From: Trigonopsis variabilis | Taxonomy: Eukaryota > Ascomycota > Trigonopsidomycetes > Trigonopsidales > Trigonopsidaceae | Assembly (NCBI GenBank): GCA_003707065.3 | Contig: PPXM03000006.1 | Location: 372,001 to 436,000, forward strand | Length of the DNA: 64,000 nt | Direction of reading: 5' to 3' | Shown: piece after piece, positions 39,880 through 52,110 of the stretch | Layout of the letters: each line of letters starts with the position of its first letter | How positions within the stretch are numbered: position 1 is the first letter of the stretch | The notes under the pieces: model-generated | Databases searched by the model: none | Told to the model about the DNA's origin: nothing | Seen by the model: the letters and a program-made list of their open reading frames with translations, nothing else | Translations under genes and position numbers: made by a program

Positions 39880-42800
39880 CTATGCTCGGGCAGAAATACC
39901 CGATCGCTCAGTATACATTCGAGGAGCGATGTTCATCGACATCAGTTCCTGGAACAGTAATTTGGCCGCATAAGGAATGTAGATCTATACCGTTAGCCTC
40001 GTCGCCTTGTCAGTCGCTCCACTTACTTGATAAATATTAGTCTTGTTTTTACAGGCCCGACACTCAAATTGATTCTTCTTTAAAGAAGCAATGACCGTCA
40101 TCAGACCACAGATTCCACACACATGCACCCGGAACGCATCTGAGGCCTCCATCAACCGCTCCTTGAGGAACGCGGCAACGCCATGGGCAATCATACAATC
40201 TCTCTCCATTTCTCCGAAACGCAGACCACCATCTCGAGACCGTCCTTCCACCGGCTGACGGGTGAGAATCTGCACTGGACCCCGAGCTCGGGCGTGGATC
40301 TTATCATCGACCATGTGCCGAAGTCGCTGGTAATATGTGGGACCAAAGAAACATTGGGCTACCAGTTTTCGCCCAGTATGCCCATTGTACATCACCTCAA
40401 ACCCTCGAGACTGATAGCCGTGCTCGCGTAGCAATCTCGAAACTGCATCGACTGTGACCTCAGTAAACGGCGTCGCGTCACCTTCATAACCAGAGAGGGC
40501 TGAAACTTTACTCAATAGACACTCGATCAAGTGAGCAACAGTCATACGAGAAGGAATGGCATGCGGATTGATGATGATATCGGGAACGATACCTTGAGCA
40601 GTAAAGGGCATATCCTCGTGCCGATAAGTGATACCGATAGTACCTTTCTGACCATGACGAGAGGCGAACTTGTCGCCAATCTGGGGAATCTTGGTCGTCC
40701 GCATTCGAACCTTCACGAAACGAAGCCCTTCCTGGTTGGTCGTCAGCAGCACTTGATCCACGATACCGCTCTCGGTACTTCGCAAAGGAGTCGAGGCATC
40801 TCGCTTGGTATGAAACTTTGTTCGCTGGCCAAGTTCTTCGTTCTCAGGAGGAATGGGAGCAGTCTTTCCGATAATAATGTCTTCACCAGAAACTCGTACT
40901 CCGGGAGCGATAAGGCCATCGTCATCCAGTTTGTCGTATGTTCCATGCTTCAGACGAAGGGTATCAGCCCGGCTAGGCTTCTCAAACTCCTCAACCACAG
41001 ACATACCAACACGTCGCTCTTGATCCATGTACGAACGAAAGAAAAGGGATCTGAAAAGACCGCGATCAATACTGCTCTGGTTCATGATGACCGAGTCTTC
41101 CTGGTTGTAGCCGCTATAACAGAGAATCGCTACTATCGCATTCTGACCAGCAGGCAATTCCCGGAACTTGAAATGTTCCATAGATCGGGTGGTAGCAAGA
41201 GGCTTCTGAGGATAATAAAGAATATTAGCCATTGTGTCCATGCGAACACTGTAATTTGTCAAGAAAACACCCATAGCTTGTTTACCCATAGCAGATTGAT
41301 ACGTGTTTCGCGGCGACTGATTATGATCAGGGAAAGGAATAATACTCGCACAGATACCTAAGATCATACTTGGATGGATCTCACAATGTGTCCATGTGAG
41401 TAGGTCCAGGTGCTGCTTGACACGCTTAGCAGGATCGAGCTCTTCTTTGGGCTCGGCATTACTCTCGTGCAGTTGTCGCGCATATTCCAGATCTTCCGGC
41501 GTCATTGCAATCATGATCGTCTCTTCTTCTTCGCCATCAATGTATTCAACAACTCCATCTTGAACCAACGAAGACCAGCCGTATCCTGAACCTTCTTCCC
41601 CTTCGTCTTCTAGCAATCTCGAAACATGTTCCTTTTGTAAAATCAGTTCACCCTTTCGTTCACTATCAGGATCATTATCAACCAAGAATAAAGGTCGATA
41701 AACACGACCGGCATCAGTGAAGATCCTAAACTCCTTCTCCCTGATATCGCGAATGATCGAAACTTCAGAAGATATATCACCTTTGCGCCGAAGACTCTTC
41801 ATGGTGTCTGTCAAATGAGAAGCATCTCTGTGAACTCCGATCCAAACGCCATTCACAAATACTCTGGTAACATTGGGAGAGGCGTGAGGCACAAAGTCCT
41901 CCAACGGTTCCATTCCCCACTCTTCCAGGAAACAAATGATAGGTTCTGCTGGACTTCCGACTGAGATACACGACATGAGAGACAGATTCTTGACCAAACC
42001 ACAAGCCTGGCCTTCAGGTGTCTCTGCAGGACACACGAGACCCCAATGGGTATTGTGCAGCTGGCGAGGCTTGGCAATTTTTCCATCACGTCCAATAGGA
42101 GTATTAGTACGGCGCAAATGCGATAAAGTCGAAGAGAACGTGTAACGATTGAGCACCTGGGAAACACCCGCCCTTGCAGACATGAATTTTTTCTGGTCGC
42201 CCCAGTTACCAGTAGCAAGAGAATATCGAAGACCATTTGTTATTGTATTTGATTTCACGGCGAGGGTGAGGTTGAAGTCTTTGTTAGTCTCGACGCATTT
42301 CTGCATGTATCGGTAAACATCTCTGGTAAGCTTTCGGAATAAATCACGGAAGAGTTTAGCTAATAAAGGACCGGCCAAGTCTAGACGCTTCTTACCAAAA
42401 TGATCACGATCGTCCACTTCCGCTCGTCCCATGGCAACTAGAAGCATCCGGTGAACCATGTAACCTAAAAAGAAAGCCTTTCGGGTCTCAAAACCTTCTT
42501 CCTGAGTAATATGTGGTAACAGCTCCTTTTGAAGAATATCTCTAGCATATCGAAGACGCTTTTCTTTATTTATACCCATAGCAGCGCCACGACGACCGAT
42601 ATAATCAAGAGCGACTTCTCGATCTTGTATAACAAAAGCCTCTTCAATGCAAGGCTTCAACATTTCCATCATCTGCCAATCATTTGGATCATAACAAATG
42701 TGTTCGAGGATATCGCCATCGGGAACGATACCAAGAGCACGGAAAACAATGACGATAGGTATATCGTTTCTAATATAAGGCAATGTAGCTTTAATCGATT

Positions 42801-43662
42801 GACCGACGCCCTTATCACTTCGTCCAAATAGCTTAATTTGCATGCTACTCACAAGCCGTGAGCCTTTTTCGACTGCAGACCTAATTTCGGCCAAATATGT
42901 TACAGGAGATGGCGCAGCCTTTTTGAAAACCTGCACTATATTTGCAGCACTTCTTTCTTGAGCAATAATAACTTTTTCAGATCCGTTAATAATGAAATAT
43001 CCTCCTTGATCATATGGACATTCGTTAAGGTCATAAAAATCGTGATCTCGTAGACCCCACAGCACACAAAATCTTGAACGGAGCATAATAGGGACTCTGC
43101 CTATGTACACTTTAGACGGGGCTTCTTCGGTCTCATTAGGATCGACCTCCCACTCAGGCTCTACTCCAGGGGGAAGATCGGTATCCTTTGAGAAGAGGGT
43201 CCGTTTACCCATATCAACATAAAGAGGTGAAGAATAAGTAAGGTTTCTCAGACGAGCTTCCTGTGGAAACATAGGATGTGTGGATCCATCAGCCTCGGTC
43301 ATGGTGGGGCGAGAAAGATAGATCTTTCCGAACGTAATTTCGAATCTCTTATTAACATCATCATCGTATCCAGTATGTTGGGCAGGTTGATCTAGAATCA
43401 GCGTTGGATTCTCCCAAACAAGTTCCTGAATCGTTGTTTCTATAAACTCGTCGAATGAATCCAGCTGCTGAGAGACTAAACCCTTTTCATTGAAGAAAGC
43501 AGAGATCACAGTCCAGCAATCTTCCGCAGTTATCTCCATATCATCATCATATCCATAAGGATCTTCGGATCCTGCGAAAGCGACATCTACCGGTCAGATC
43601 TTGCCACCTATGAATCTCGTCGTATTCTCGACCGCCTCGGATTCAAACTCACCCTGAGACAT
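39880..43662 (-). CDS. RPB2: RNA polymerase II second-largest subunit Rpb2
   Basis: Rpb2 forms half of the polymerase II active centre. Exons 43662-43653 (10 nt), 43571-40027 and 39984-39880 (introns 81 and 42 nt) give 1219 residues, normal for Rpb2. The spliced start reads [14 protein letters not shown] before [15 protein letters not shown]. Landmarks are [70 protein letters not shown], and the C-terminal zinc site CGICG..CRAC. The last exon supplies [20 protein letters not shown], the clamp. Rpb2 is a widely used phylogenetic marker, so this gene could place the organism. Antisense ORFs up to 276 codons are shadows. Confidence 0.97.
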
Positions 43663-44326
43663 TATGGCAGACGCAAAAACTCCTCTCTAGTCAAAAATGA
43701 CCTTGAATACAAAAGAAAGAACTTCGGATGGCCCCTTTCGCGTGAGGCAGGAAGCTAGAGTTGTCGAAACCGTAGCGAACTTTTTGGTTGCCATGGTACC
43801 TTGGCGCCCCGGCACAGCAGAGCAGAGATAACCACCTTTTCAGCTGTCTCGTTTTTGTAATGAATTTAAATTTCGCGATGATGCGGTCGCTGGCCTATTT
43901 GGAGATGGAAGTATTCTGTACACAGTGTTATGTAATGGGTTAAATACAACAGAGGGGTAATTATTAATGGTCGCACGACACTGTCCGAGTCTTGTCGTCG
44001 ACATTTTCTTCTAGATAAACATCTGCATTCTTTGTAGTCTAATTTAATCCAGGAATATCATTAAGAAATTGCTAATTGCTCAATGTGCATGATACACCCG
44101 TCTGGCATTCTGAAGATTAACCTAACCTCTAGAAAACCAGACGATCTGCTTGTATATAAGGAAAAAGATATAGAGTCTCAATGTCCATATCATAAATGCA
44201 AGCGTACTGTTAATGTTTCAATTCCACTCGTCCTACGTGGTGGGCAGCTAGAGATCCATTAATGATATTCATGACATGACAGGAAAAGCTGCTTAAAGGT
44301 AAGATCATCAAATGCTTCTGGCCATT
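43663..44326. promoter_or_regulatory. RPB2 upstream region
   Basis: 664 bp between the RPB2 start and the stop of the light-chain gene, both minus. No open frame or RNA gene recognised. Confidence 0.4.
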
Positions 44327-44842
44327 TCAATGAGTCTTGAACACCAAGAAGGCCACTGGGCCAATATAAAAGTAACAAAATCGTTTCGTTTCTAACGTCA
44401 GTCTTGGATTCATCTAATCTGCATACCGTGAGTAACGTAACTTCCGAATTTTCGGCCAACAATTACATGCCAGGTCACACCATATTGTTTATCCAGCTCT
44501 TTTTTAATATATGTAGCAATATCCTAGAATTAGAATACCCGATAAAGGCTCTTCATACTTTCTCCACATGATATTTATCTAACCCTTTAATGGCTGAGGA
44601 GTCAGAAAGGTCACTGACAATCCAACATACCCAAATCTGTGACAAATGACTGCATCTCAGGTGGCTAAAAGGTAAGCACTGACAAGGAGTCTCCAAGGCC
44701 TACCATATCAGCTGCTTTTATAACCGCTAGACGTTAGTCCAGAACGAGAAATCCCATTACCTCTCTGATCCACGCCTGAGCTTTCTTCATTAGAGCTTCT
44801 GTCTATACTATTCCTACTAGGAGTTTCAGTCGACTGTGACAT
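44327..44842 (-). CDS. Dynein light chain LC8 (Dyn2/DYNLL type)
   Basis: LC8 is a dimeric hub protein of dynein and many other complexes. Six small exons, 44842-44761, 44726-44704 (23 nt), 44664-44631 (34 nt), 44593-44559 (35 nt), 44523-44427 and 44391-44327, joined over five introns of 34, 39, 37, 35 and 35 nt, give 111 residues in one frame. A Ser-rich extension of about 28 residues precedes the conserved VIKAADMPPEM. Further hallmarks are [31 protein letters not shown] and [14 protein letters not shown]. Nearly every residue follows the LC8 consensus, so the intron model is well supported. It is divergent from MRD1, 163 bp apart. Confidence 0.92.
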
Positions 44843-45005
44843 TGTAACCAATTGAAATCCTATCCACTGCCAATGTTATCGGTTAGTCCACATGTGGGAC
44901 CAAGTGACACTGTAACGGTATGCCGGGGTTACCCGGACACAATTTTTTTTCTCTCCTTACACTGAAAATTTGCTCCACACTCTTTGTCAACGACCATTTC
45001 CATTG

Positions 45006-47552
45006 ATGTGAGTGCGAGGACTTTAGTCTTGCGGTGGATAGTTCTAATTCTAGGTCTTCTCGGATAATTGTAAAAAATCTTCCGAAAAACTTGACGGAAG
45101 ATGGGTTTCGAGAGCATTTTGGAGCTCACTCTCGAGTCACCGACAGTCGGTTGATGACCAAACGAGGTGGAGAATCGCGGCGATTTGGATTTATTGGCTT
45201 TAAAACACCAACAGAAGCAAAAGAGGCAGTTGATTATTTTAACGGAACATTTATTGGGGCTGCCAAGGTCGAGGTGGAATTAGCCAGGTCTTTTGCCGAT
45301 CCTAGTCTGGCTAAAACAGACCGCAAACGGCCTCGAGATAACGAGGAATCCGTCAAGACGAGTGAAAAGAAATTAAAGGAAGCCACTGATGAAAATGAAG
45401 ACCCAAAGCTAAAAGAATTCTTGAATGTCATGCAAGCAAAATCGAACAAACAATCATGGGCTAATGAGGATTTCGAAAATAACGATGACGGGCCTTCTAA
45501 TGATGTGCCTGTGGCTGTTGCTGTAGAGCCTTCTAAAGAGGATGTTGCAGAGTCTGCTGAGGAAGAATCTTCTCCATCTCCCGAGCGGGAACAAACTCCC
45601 GTCATCGAAAATGTCGATTCAACTGTTTCAGATTTAGAGTGGCTTCAGAAACGGCGAACGAGGATGATAGAAGAGAAAGACGATGGTGGTGATGACTCAA
45701 AAGATACTGTGAATGGCAAGAGAGGCAAAAAAGAAGCCAGTCCAACTCCTGCGCCTGAACCTGTCGAAGAAGAAGAGCCGAAAAGTCCCTCGGAAGAGGA
45801 AGTGAATTTGGAGAAAATCCGGGCATCCAAGAGATTGTTTCTTCGAAACCTTTCTTATAATTGCACAGAGCCAGATCTGGAGGAACTATTTTCGCCTTTT
45901 GGCGCTTTAGAAGAGGTACGTGAACAATTAGCTTGGCCTTGTGATCAAAATGATGAAAAAAGATAGGGACAACTGATCTAATTACATGAAGACAGTTATT
46001 TTTTGAATCTAGATAGTATCTGACAAGATCACTAGGCCATTGGAAAAAGAAAGATCTTACTAACTCCTAGGTTCACTTGCCAATAGCCAAAGATACTGGA
46101 CGGCCTAAAGGATTTGCTTATATCCTTTTTGAGGATGCTGATGCTGCTTGTCAGGCCTATCTAAGTCTTGATAAGCAGGTCTTTCAAGGTCGACTTATTC
46201 ACGTTTTGCCGGCTTTCCCTAAACGGGAGAATAAGCTGGATGAATTCGATCTAAAAACATTACCTCTTAAGCAGCAGAAGGAACTCAAAAGGAGAGCAGA
46301 GGCTGCAAAAAGTCAATTTTCCTGGAACTCTCTTTATATGAATACCGATGCTGCAGTCGCTTCGATGGCTGCCAAGCTAGGAGTATCCAAGGCTGATCTT
46401 TTGAATGTCGAGTCTTCGGATGCCGCAGTCCAGCAGGCTTTGGCTGAGACTCATGTAATCAACGATGCGAAGAAATATTTCCAGGAAAGCGGCGTTGATC
46501 TTGAGTCTTTCAAGTCTAAAAAGCGAAGCGACACTATCATTCTTGTCAAGAATTTCCCTTACGGCACTACCAAAGAGGAACTTCGAGGTCTGTTTGGCCG
46601 CTATGGCGAAATAACTCGCTTACTGATGCCGGCAACCGCTACGATTGCCATTATCGAGTTTGCTCTGGCGCCAGATGCACGAGCAGCTTTTACAAAACTA
46701 TCATATAGTCGATTCAAGGGTACTATACTTTATCTTGAAAAAGCTCCTAAGGATACTTTTACTGCGTCTGCGCCAACATTAGCTGCCAAAGAAGCTACAG
46801 TCTCTAAAGCTGATATCTTCGACGCCCAGGATGAAAGTGTAATTGGTACTACGGCGACCCTTTTCGTCAAGAATCTTAACTTCACGACTACCACAGAGGG
46901 GCTTTCTCAGGCTTTTCGTCCTCTTCGTGGGTTCCTTCATGCTATTGTGCGCACCAAACCCAATGCTAAAGGGACCCAGAAACCTTTATCAATGGGTTTT
47001 GGTTTCGTTGAGTTTAAAACACCTGAAGATGCTCAGCGCGCTTCCCAAATCATGTCCAATTTCGTGCTAGATGGGCATCAACTGCAAGTCAAGTTGTCGA
47101 CTAGAGTGACAGACGCCGGTGAGGCACAATACGAGGAAGACAAGAGAAGAAAGGTTGCCAACAAGAACTGTAAAATTCTCATCAAGAATTTGCCGTTTGA
47201 AGCAACTAAGAAAGATGTACGGTCATTGTTTGGTACTTTTGGTCAACTTCGAACCGTCCGTGTTCCCAAGAAGTTCGATAATAGCGCTCGCGGATTTGCT
47301 TTTGCGGAGTTTGTCTCCCCGAAAGAAGCTGAGAATGCAATGAAGAGCTTATCGGGAACGCATTTACTCGGTCGTCGACTGGTTTTGGAATATGCACAAG
47401 GAGACGACGTTTCTGCTGAAGAACAGATTGAACAGATGCAAGCTAAGGTTGCTAAGCAAGTTGCTAGAGAGCAGACTGCAGCCCTACGATTAACTGGAAA
47501 GAGAGGATTTGATGTGGAAGAGCTTGGAGGTGACGCAGACATCCAAGATTAG
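45006..47552 (+). CDS. MRD1: Ribosome biogenesis RNA-binding protein Mrd1 (RBM19)
   Basis: Mrd1 is an essential five-RRM protein of the early 90S pre-ribosome, needed for 18S rRNA processing. Exons 45006-45007, 45054-45915 and 46071-47552 (introns 46 and 155 nt) give 781 residues. The intron splits the start codon: AT, then 46 nt, then G, producing MSSRIIVKNLPKNLTEDGFR. The five RRMs begin at IIVKNLPKNL, LFLRNLSYNC, IILVKNFPYG, LFVKNLNFTT and ILIKNLPFEA. A long acidic linker separates RRM1 and RRM2. The third exon begins VHLPIAKDTGRPKGFAYI, completing RRM2. No competing in-frame ATG lies further upstream. Confidence 0.93.
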
Positions 47553-47828
47553 ACAAGGCTTATTTGATCTAATCTTGGCTTAGTTCTTGTATTATAGTTG
47601 GGCCGGTTGCATATTTGGGCTTGGTAAAATGGATCATTGTTAACTGATAATATATGTAAATTAGGAGTTCAGTTCGCTGTCGTTTGCGAGGACGAGTTTA
47701 TCAAAATAAGTAGTGGCGACTTCATGTCACCATGCTGTCCAGCATAGTCCCGACACACGTGACCGTGTAACTCGACACGCGTGGTACGCTGACTCCCAAG
47801 AGTCTGATTCGCACCTAATGAATGAGAT

Positions 47829-49810
47829 ATGGAGTCTCAGAGGCCGATAAATCGAATCAAATTGGCAGCTATTGAGCTGGTCAATCGCAATCAACCAGGG
47901 AGGGCATTAAAGATCATTGGTGATGTACGCATCCGCCAAAGACAATGACTAACAATAGGCCATGCTTGTAGATAAAAAGCACCGCTATGACCTCCTTGAT
48001 ATCCGCTGTCGAATTTATGATGAATCCAAGAGGCATCTGCAGGCTTGCAAGGACGGAAACAAGATGGTCCAACTAGAGCCGAGAAATATAAAGGTAAGGT
48101 TGACTACTATCTGGTTCTAATTCTAGGGTTATCTGCGTCTTGGGAAAGCCTTATTCAACCAAAGAGAGTTTAAGAAGGCAAAAGATGTTTACAAAAAAGG
48201 ATTTAGCATACTCAATGATGAGCATCCTATGAAGCCGGTATGGATTTTTCAAGAATACGTACATTAACACCGTCTAGATACTTGCAAATTTAATACAATC
48301 TTGCCAAACAAAGTTATCCGGCTTAGAAAGAAAGCGTGACCCTCTAGATTTTCTTCCTCCTGAGATTTTTGGAAAAATAATATTACACGCGTCTTGTGAA
48401 GGTGAAGCACATTGGAGCTCGGTTCCGTTATGCCAGGTCGTTCATTATCAGTCTGTTTCACGTCAGTGGAGGGAGTTTGTTTTGCATTACAAACCGATCT
48501 GGTGTCATTTGAATCTTGTTAAAGGATCCAAAGGTTCCACCGCTAGACCTATTTCTCGAAAACTCTTCCAGACTTATTTGGATCGATCTCAGGGTTCTCT
48601 ATCAACTTTAAAACTATCACCATCAGGTAGTATTGTGAGGAACTCCTCAGGGGCCCAAAACTGGTTTCTGTCAATTCAGTCATTTCCAGCTTCTCTAACT
48701 GCTCTACAGGTCGATGATGGTCAAAACTTAACCCATTGGATGATCAAGCGATTTGACCTTAAACGGCTGACATTTCCAAACCTGAAGAAACTGGAATTAT
48801 TTGATCAACCAATTCCCTTTTCCCATGTGTTTTCAGTCCTATTCAACCTCAGGAATCTCTGTGATTTTTCTTGCGCGACCTTTTTCTCACCTGAATTCAG
48901 CCTAAACTCGAAGGAATTCGTTGATTGTCCGCATCTCGAGCGCTTGATTCTCAAATTTAAGCCGAAAGAGGACAAGCGGACCGATTTTCTCAATAACACT
49001 CTGGAACATGACTTTCTAGAATTTTTATCTGGAATGGCCAAAAATCTCAATGAACTGCGACTCAGCGGTTTTCGTATACATAGTGAGCCTTCGCATATCG
49101 TTACTGGGTCTAATCCTCCAGACTCTAAGGGTCTGAATTTAAGGCTTCCTCATACCCTCCGCATCCTTTCTCTGAGAAGTTGCATCATAGATATCCTAGA
49201 CATGCATTTTTACGATATGCTTCCTGCTTCTTTGGAATATATAGATTTGGAATCGACGCCGATTCGCTCTCAAAGCCCAACGCAAGGGCGAGAAGCCATA
49301 AAGGCCCAGTGGAAGTATTCACCTAGGCGTCTGTCCTCCGTCATCTATTTCAACGCCCCCCGTCAAGGATCTCTGACAGGGCAGGGAGAACATATTAACG
49401 TCTCATTGGAAAGATATCACACCCTGTGTCTGTTCCTGAGAGTTCACTGCCCCAATCTTGAGAACTTGTCTTTGTTTCTCAATCTCTTTCTCAATGACAC
49501 GGAGAATGAAACTAATGATTTGAGTTGGATAGCGGAATTCAATCGACTACGTGTTCTATCGCTCTGCAATGCCAATCTACAGAATCGTCTGAACAGTCTT
49601 GAGCAGCTGCGCACCCTTCAAACTCTCAATGTTCCAAGCTGTAACCTTACAGGATCAGATCTCCTCAGTTTTATCAATGCGAGAAAAACGAATTCACTCC
49701 CTCCGCTTTTAAAAATTGACGCCCGATTTAATGATCTGTTGTCAGGTGAGGCTATCGATTACCTGCGATCCCTACGGATCAAGGTCGATTGGTGCCCTTC
49801 TTACACATAG
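47829..49810 (+). CDS. DIA2: TPR-F-box-LRR protein (Dia2/Pof3 family)
   Basis: Dia2/Pof3 proteins are SCF substrate receptors that act at replication forks and in genome stability. Exons 47829-47924, 47959-48093, 48127-48237 and 48278-49810 (introns 34, 33 and 40 nt) give 624 residues. The N-terminus is TPR-like: VNRNQPGRALKIIGD, then DLLDIRCRIYDESKRHLQA and YLRLGKALFNQREFKKAK. The F-box is at about 137-185 (LDFLPPEIFGKIILHAS, then SVSRQWREF). The rest is leucine-rich repeats with LRVLSLCNANL and LQTLNVPSCNL. TPR plus F-box plus LRR in this order is diagnostic. Only the LRR part is visible as one long ORF. Confidence 0.85.
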
Positions 49811-49869
49811 ACGAGTGTAGATGCATTAACAGGTCAATGAAAGATTTCTCTTTACATATGTAGAGCTAA

Positions 49870-51097
49870 TCAAAGAGTCGAACCTGTTGTTAGAACTATT
49901 TTCTCTGGGAAACTTACTGGCAAAGAAATAATTTGAGAATAAATAGGCGTAATCTGAGATAACAACGCCAGCCAGATCAGCTATAGGGACTCCAGAGACT
50001 TTCGCAGCAACTTTTTCCAGTAAAGGCTGAGTAATGTTTTCGTAGAAGGCACCTCGCATCAACCACCAAGACAATTCACCTCTTCGAAGAAGCAACTGTT
50101 CTCGTTCTAGAGCAGAAAGTCCTCTCAACCCTCCGGCAAGATGTTCTTCATAATATGCGAGAGCCATCCGCCGAGCAAGATATTCGGTTGTGAGACCAAT
50201 TATCCAAGGAGTCCAGTTACGGGGTTGCTTGCGATACTTGTAAGCCAGAGAAGCATAGATAAGAGGACGGGCGATGTAAAGGACCTCGCCAACAAGGCCT
50301 ACGCCTTTCAAAGGATGCATGAGTTTCATGGGGTGGCTCACATCATCTGTGACGAGAACCCGGCTCATCAAGAAGTCATCGGTTTCTTCAGGGTTCCGAG
50401 GAAGAGGAGGAAGTAATTTTCCCGTCCTTGGCATTTTCCATAACTCAGGTGATCCCAAATAAGCCTCTTTTATCACGTCTCCTATCACATTAGGATCAAT
50501 CTCGCGTTCTGGAAGAAGGGTCACTGGAATCGGTCGTTCATTCAGACCGAAGACCAAGACGAGTCGACAAAGAGCCCTGTTAAGATGTCAGTAGGTTACA
50601 TAATCCCGAACAAACTTTATAGTTTCCAAACCCAAGATCGATCTCCATCGTCCTCGTTCACCTCCTTTCTTCTTGGCTACCATTTCCACCAACACTTGAC
50701 TCAATTGAATCGCCGTTATAATCGAGGCCAGTCGCCGATAAAGTGGTCGATTATCCACGAGCCATTTGGTTAGCCGTACCGATAGTCCTGCTCGCTGATT
50801 ACGGGGAGTCGATGGTAGTTTACTAAGGGTATTAACAATTATTGAGTCATGGTAAACTCCTAATAAAGACGTCAAAGAGAAGACTGATATTAGCGACGCG
50901 CCATTCAAAAACATACAGGCTTCAGTGGCAACTTCAGTGTCTTGGAATTGACCTAAAGAACGTTAGACTGGACCGTGTAAAGGCGGACCTGGAATAACAT
51001 AAGACAGCATCCGTAGAGTGGATTCTACCGATGATATCCGACCGGCATTCTGGATAATAAACGAATCATATAAATCTTGGATGTTCTTCTTCGTCAT
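49870..51097 (-). CDS. PEX16: Peroxisomal membrane biogenesis protein Pex16
   Basis: Pex16 acts in insertion of peroxisomal membrane proteins at the ER or peroxisome. Exons 51097-50989, 50952-50616, 50576-49918 and 49883-49870 (14 nt) give 372 residues; introns are 36, 39 and 34 nt. The protein starts MTKKNIQDLYDSFIIQNAGR and has the Pex16 pattern SVESTLRMLSYVIPGQFQD, YIARPLIYASLAYKYR and NWTPWIIGLTTEYLARRM. The last exon adds only a few residues (FFASSTL) before TGA. The first intron has the weak donor GTCCGC. Convergent with DIA2, 59 bp between stops. Its presence fits a fungus with Pex16, which budding yeast lacks. Confidence 0.9.
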
Positions 51098-52110
51098 TGG
51101 GAAGGTTGGGTTTGGGTTTTGGGTGAAAGGGCCAAGGTCAGAACAGTAATGGGAGTCGACGATGGTGACGATAAGTTTCTCGTGGGGCGAAAATGAATTG
51201 CCCCACCACTATCCTTCCATTGATTACCAGAATAGCTAGAGACGAAATACAAGAACATTGGCTGATTATACATAGATAGTGTCATTGCTATATATCAATT
51301 TACGGTGATTGTGTTCTTCTTAGCATAAAAGATAGCAGAGCAGGACTTCGTAACGCGCGCCATGATGCCGTGATGTATCCTGACTGGGAAAGATACATAT
51401 ATTGGATCTGTACCGTTCTTATGCTGTCAGCACCTAAATGTCCATTGGCTTCTCAAGGATGCGATACCTAATGTCGAATTAATTCTGAAAAGCTTATGAA
51501 GGTGCTCAATGCAACGTACAGTATGATGTTTTATCCATGAGGCCCTTCTTGATTGCTCGAACACTTCGCGACTTCCACAAGAGCAGGTCAATTGGCCAGA
51601 AGGGAATGCCTATTGCCGGCAAACTGACTAGATAATTGTAAGAAAAGACCCTCTTTACAAGTGGTCAGCGACTGTGAATGTGCTTCCTAAACTGGTTTTA
51701 AGTTCAGTAGTCAATATATGAAAGCTCTCCCATTAGTGGACGCAGACTGGCAACATAGTAGTGAGCTGCTGCTGCTCAATCTTCATCATTCCATACTTAT
51801 CATAGGCACCAAGCTTAGTGAAATACTCGTTTTCAAACACTATCGTCTCCATGTAGAGCTAGAGCTCGTTTCTTTATATTGATCTTTATTAGCCTATGAC
51901 TGTTTGGTGATAGGGTTATCTTGGAATAGGTATGAGTAAGCAATTTCTCATCTTAAGCAGCATGTCTTGGACTAGTTATCGCCTCACGAATCAGCCTTTC
52001 TAAAATATACAGTTTACCCTTTCTAAATTAGAAACCATGGAAACAGGAGAACATGGCAACGGCTGAGAAGGGATGTCTTGAGCAACCAACAAACTCCCCA
52101 ACTGGTTCAA
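51098..52110. other. 1 kb spacer between PEX16 and SEC18 starts
   Basis: A divergent region, the longest non-coding stretch here. On the minus strand, 51851-51732 holds a 40-codon ATG-started frame (METIVFENEYFTKLGAYDKY...), and 51668-51510 holds an open frame without ATG containing GIPFWPIDLLLWKSRSVRAI. They could be exons of a small unrecognised gene, but I found no clean junction linking them. A 22-nt pyrimidine-poor segment near 52000 is ordinary. Confidence 0.3.

Noticed and set aside
40531-41361. 276-codon plus ORF inside RPB2
   Set aside because: Antisense to a conserved part of RPB2; composition is that of a complementary frame.
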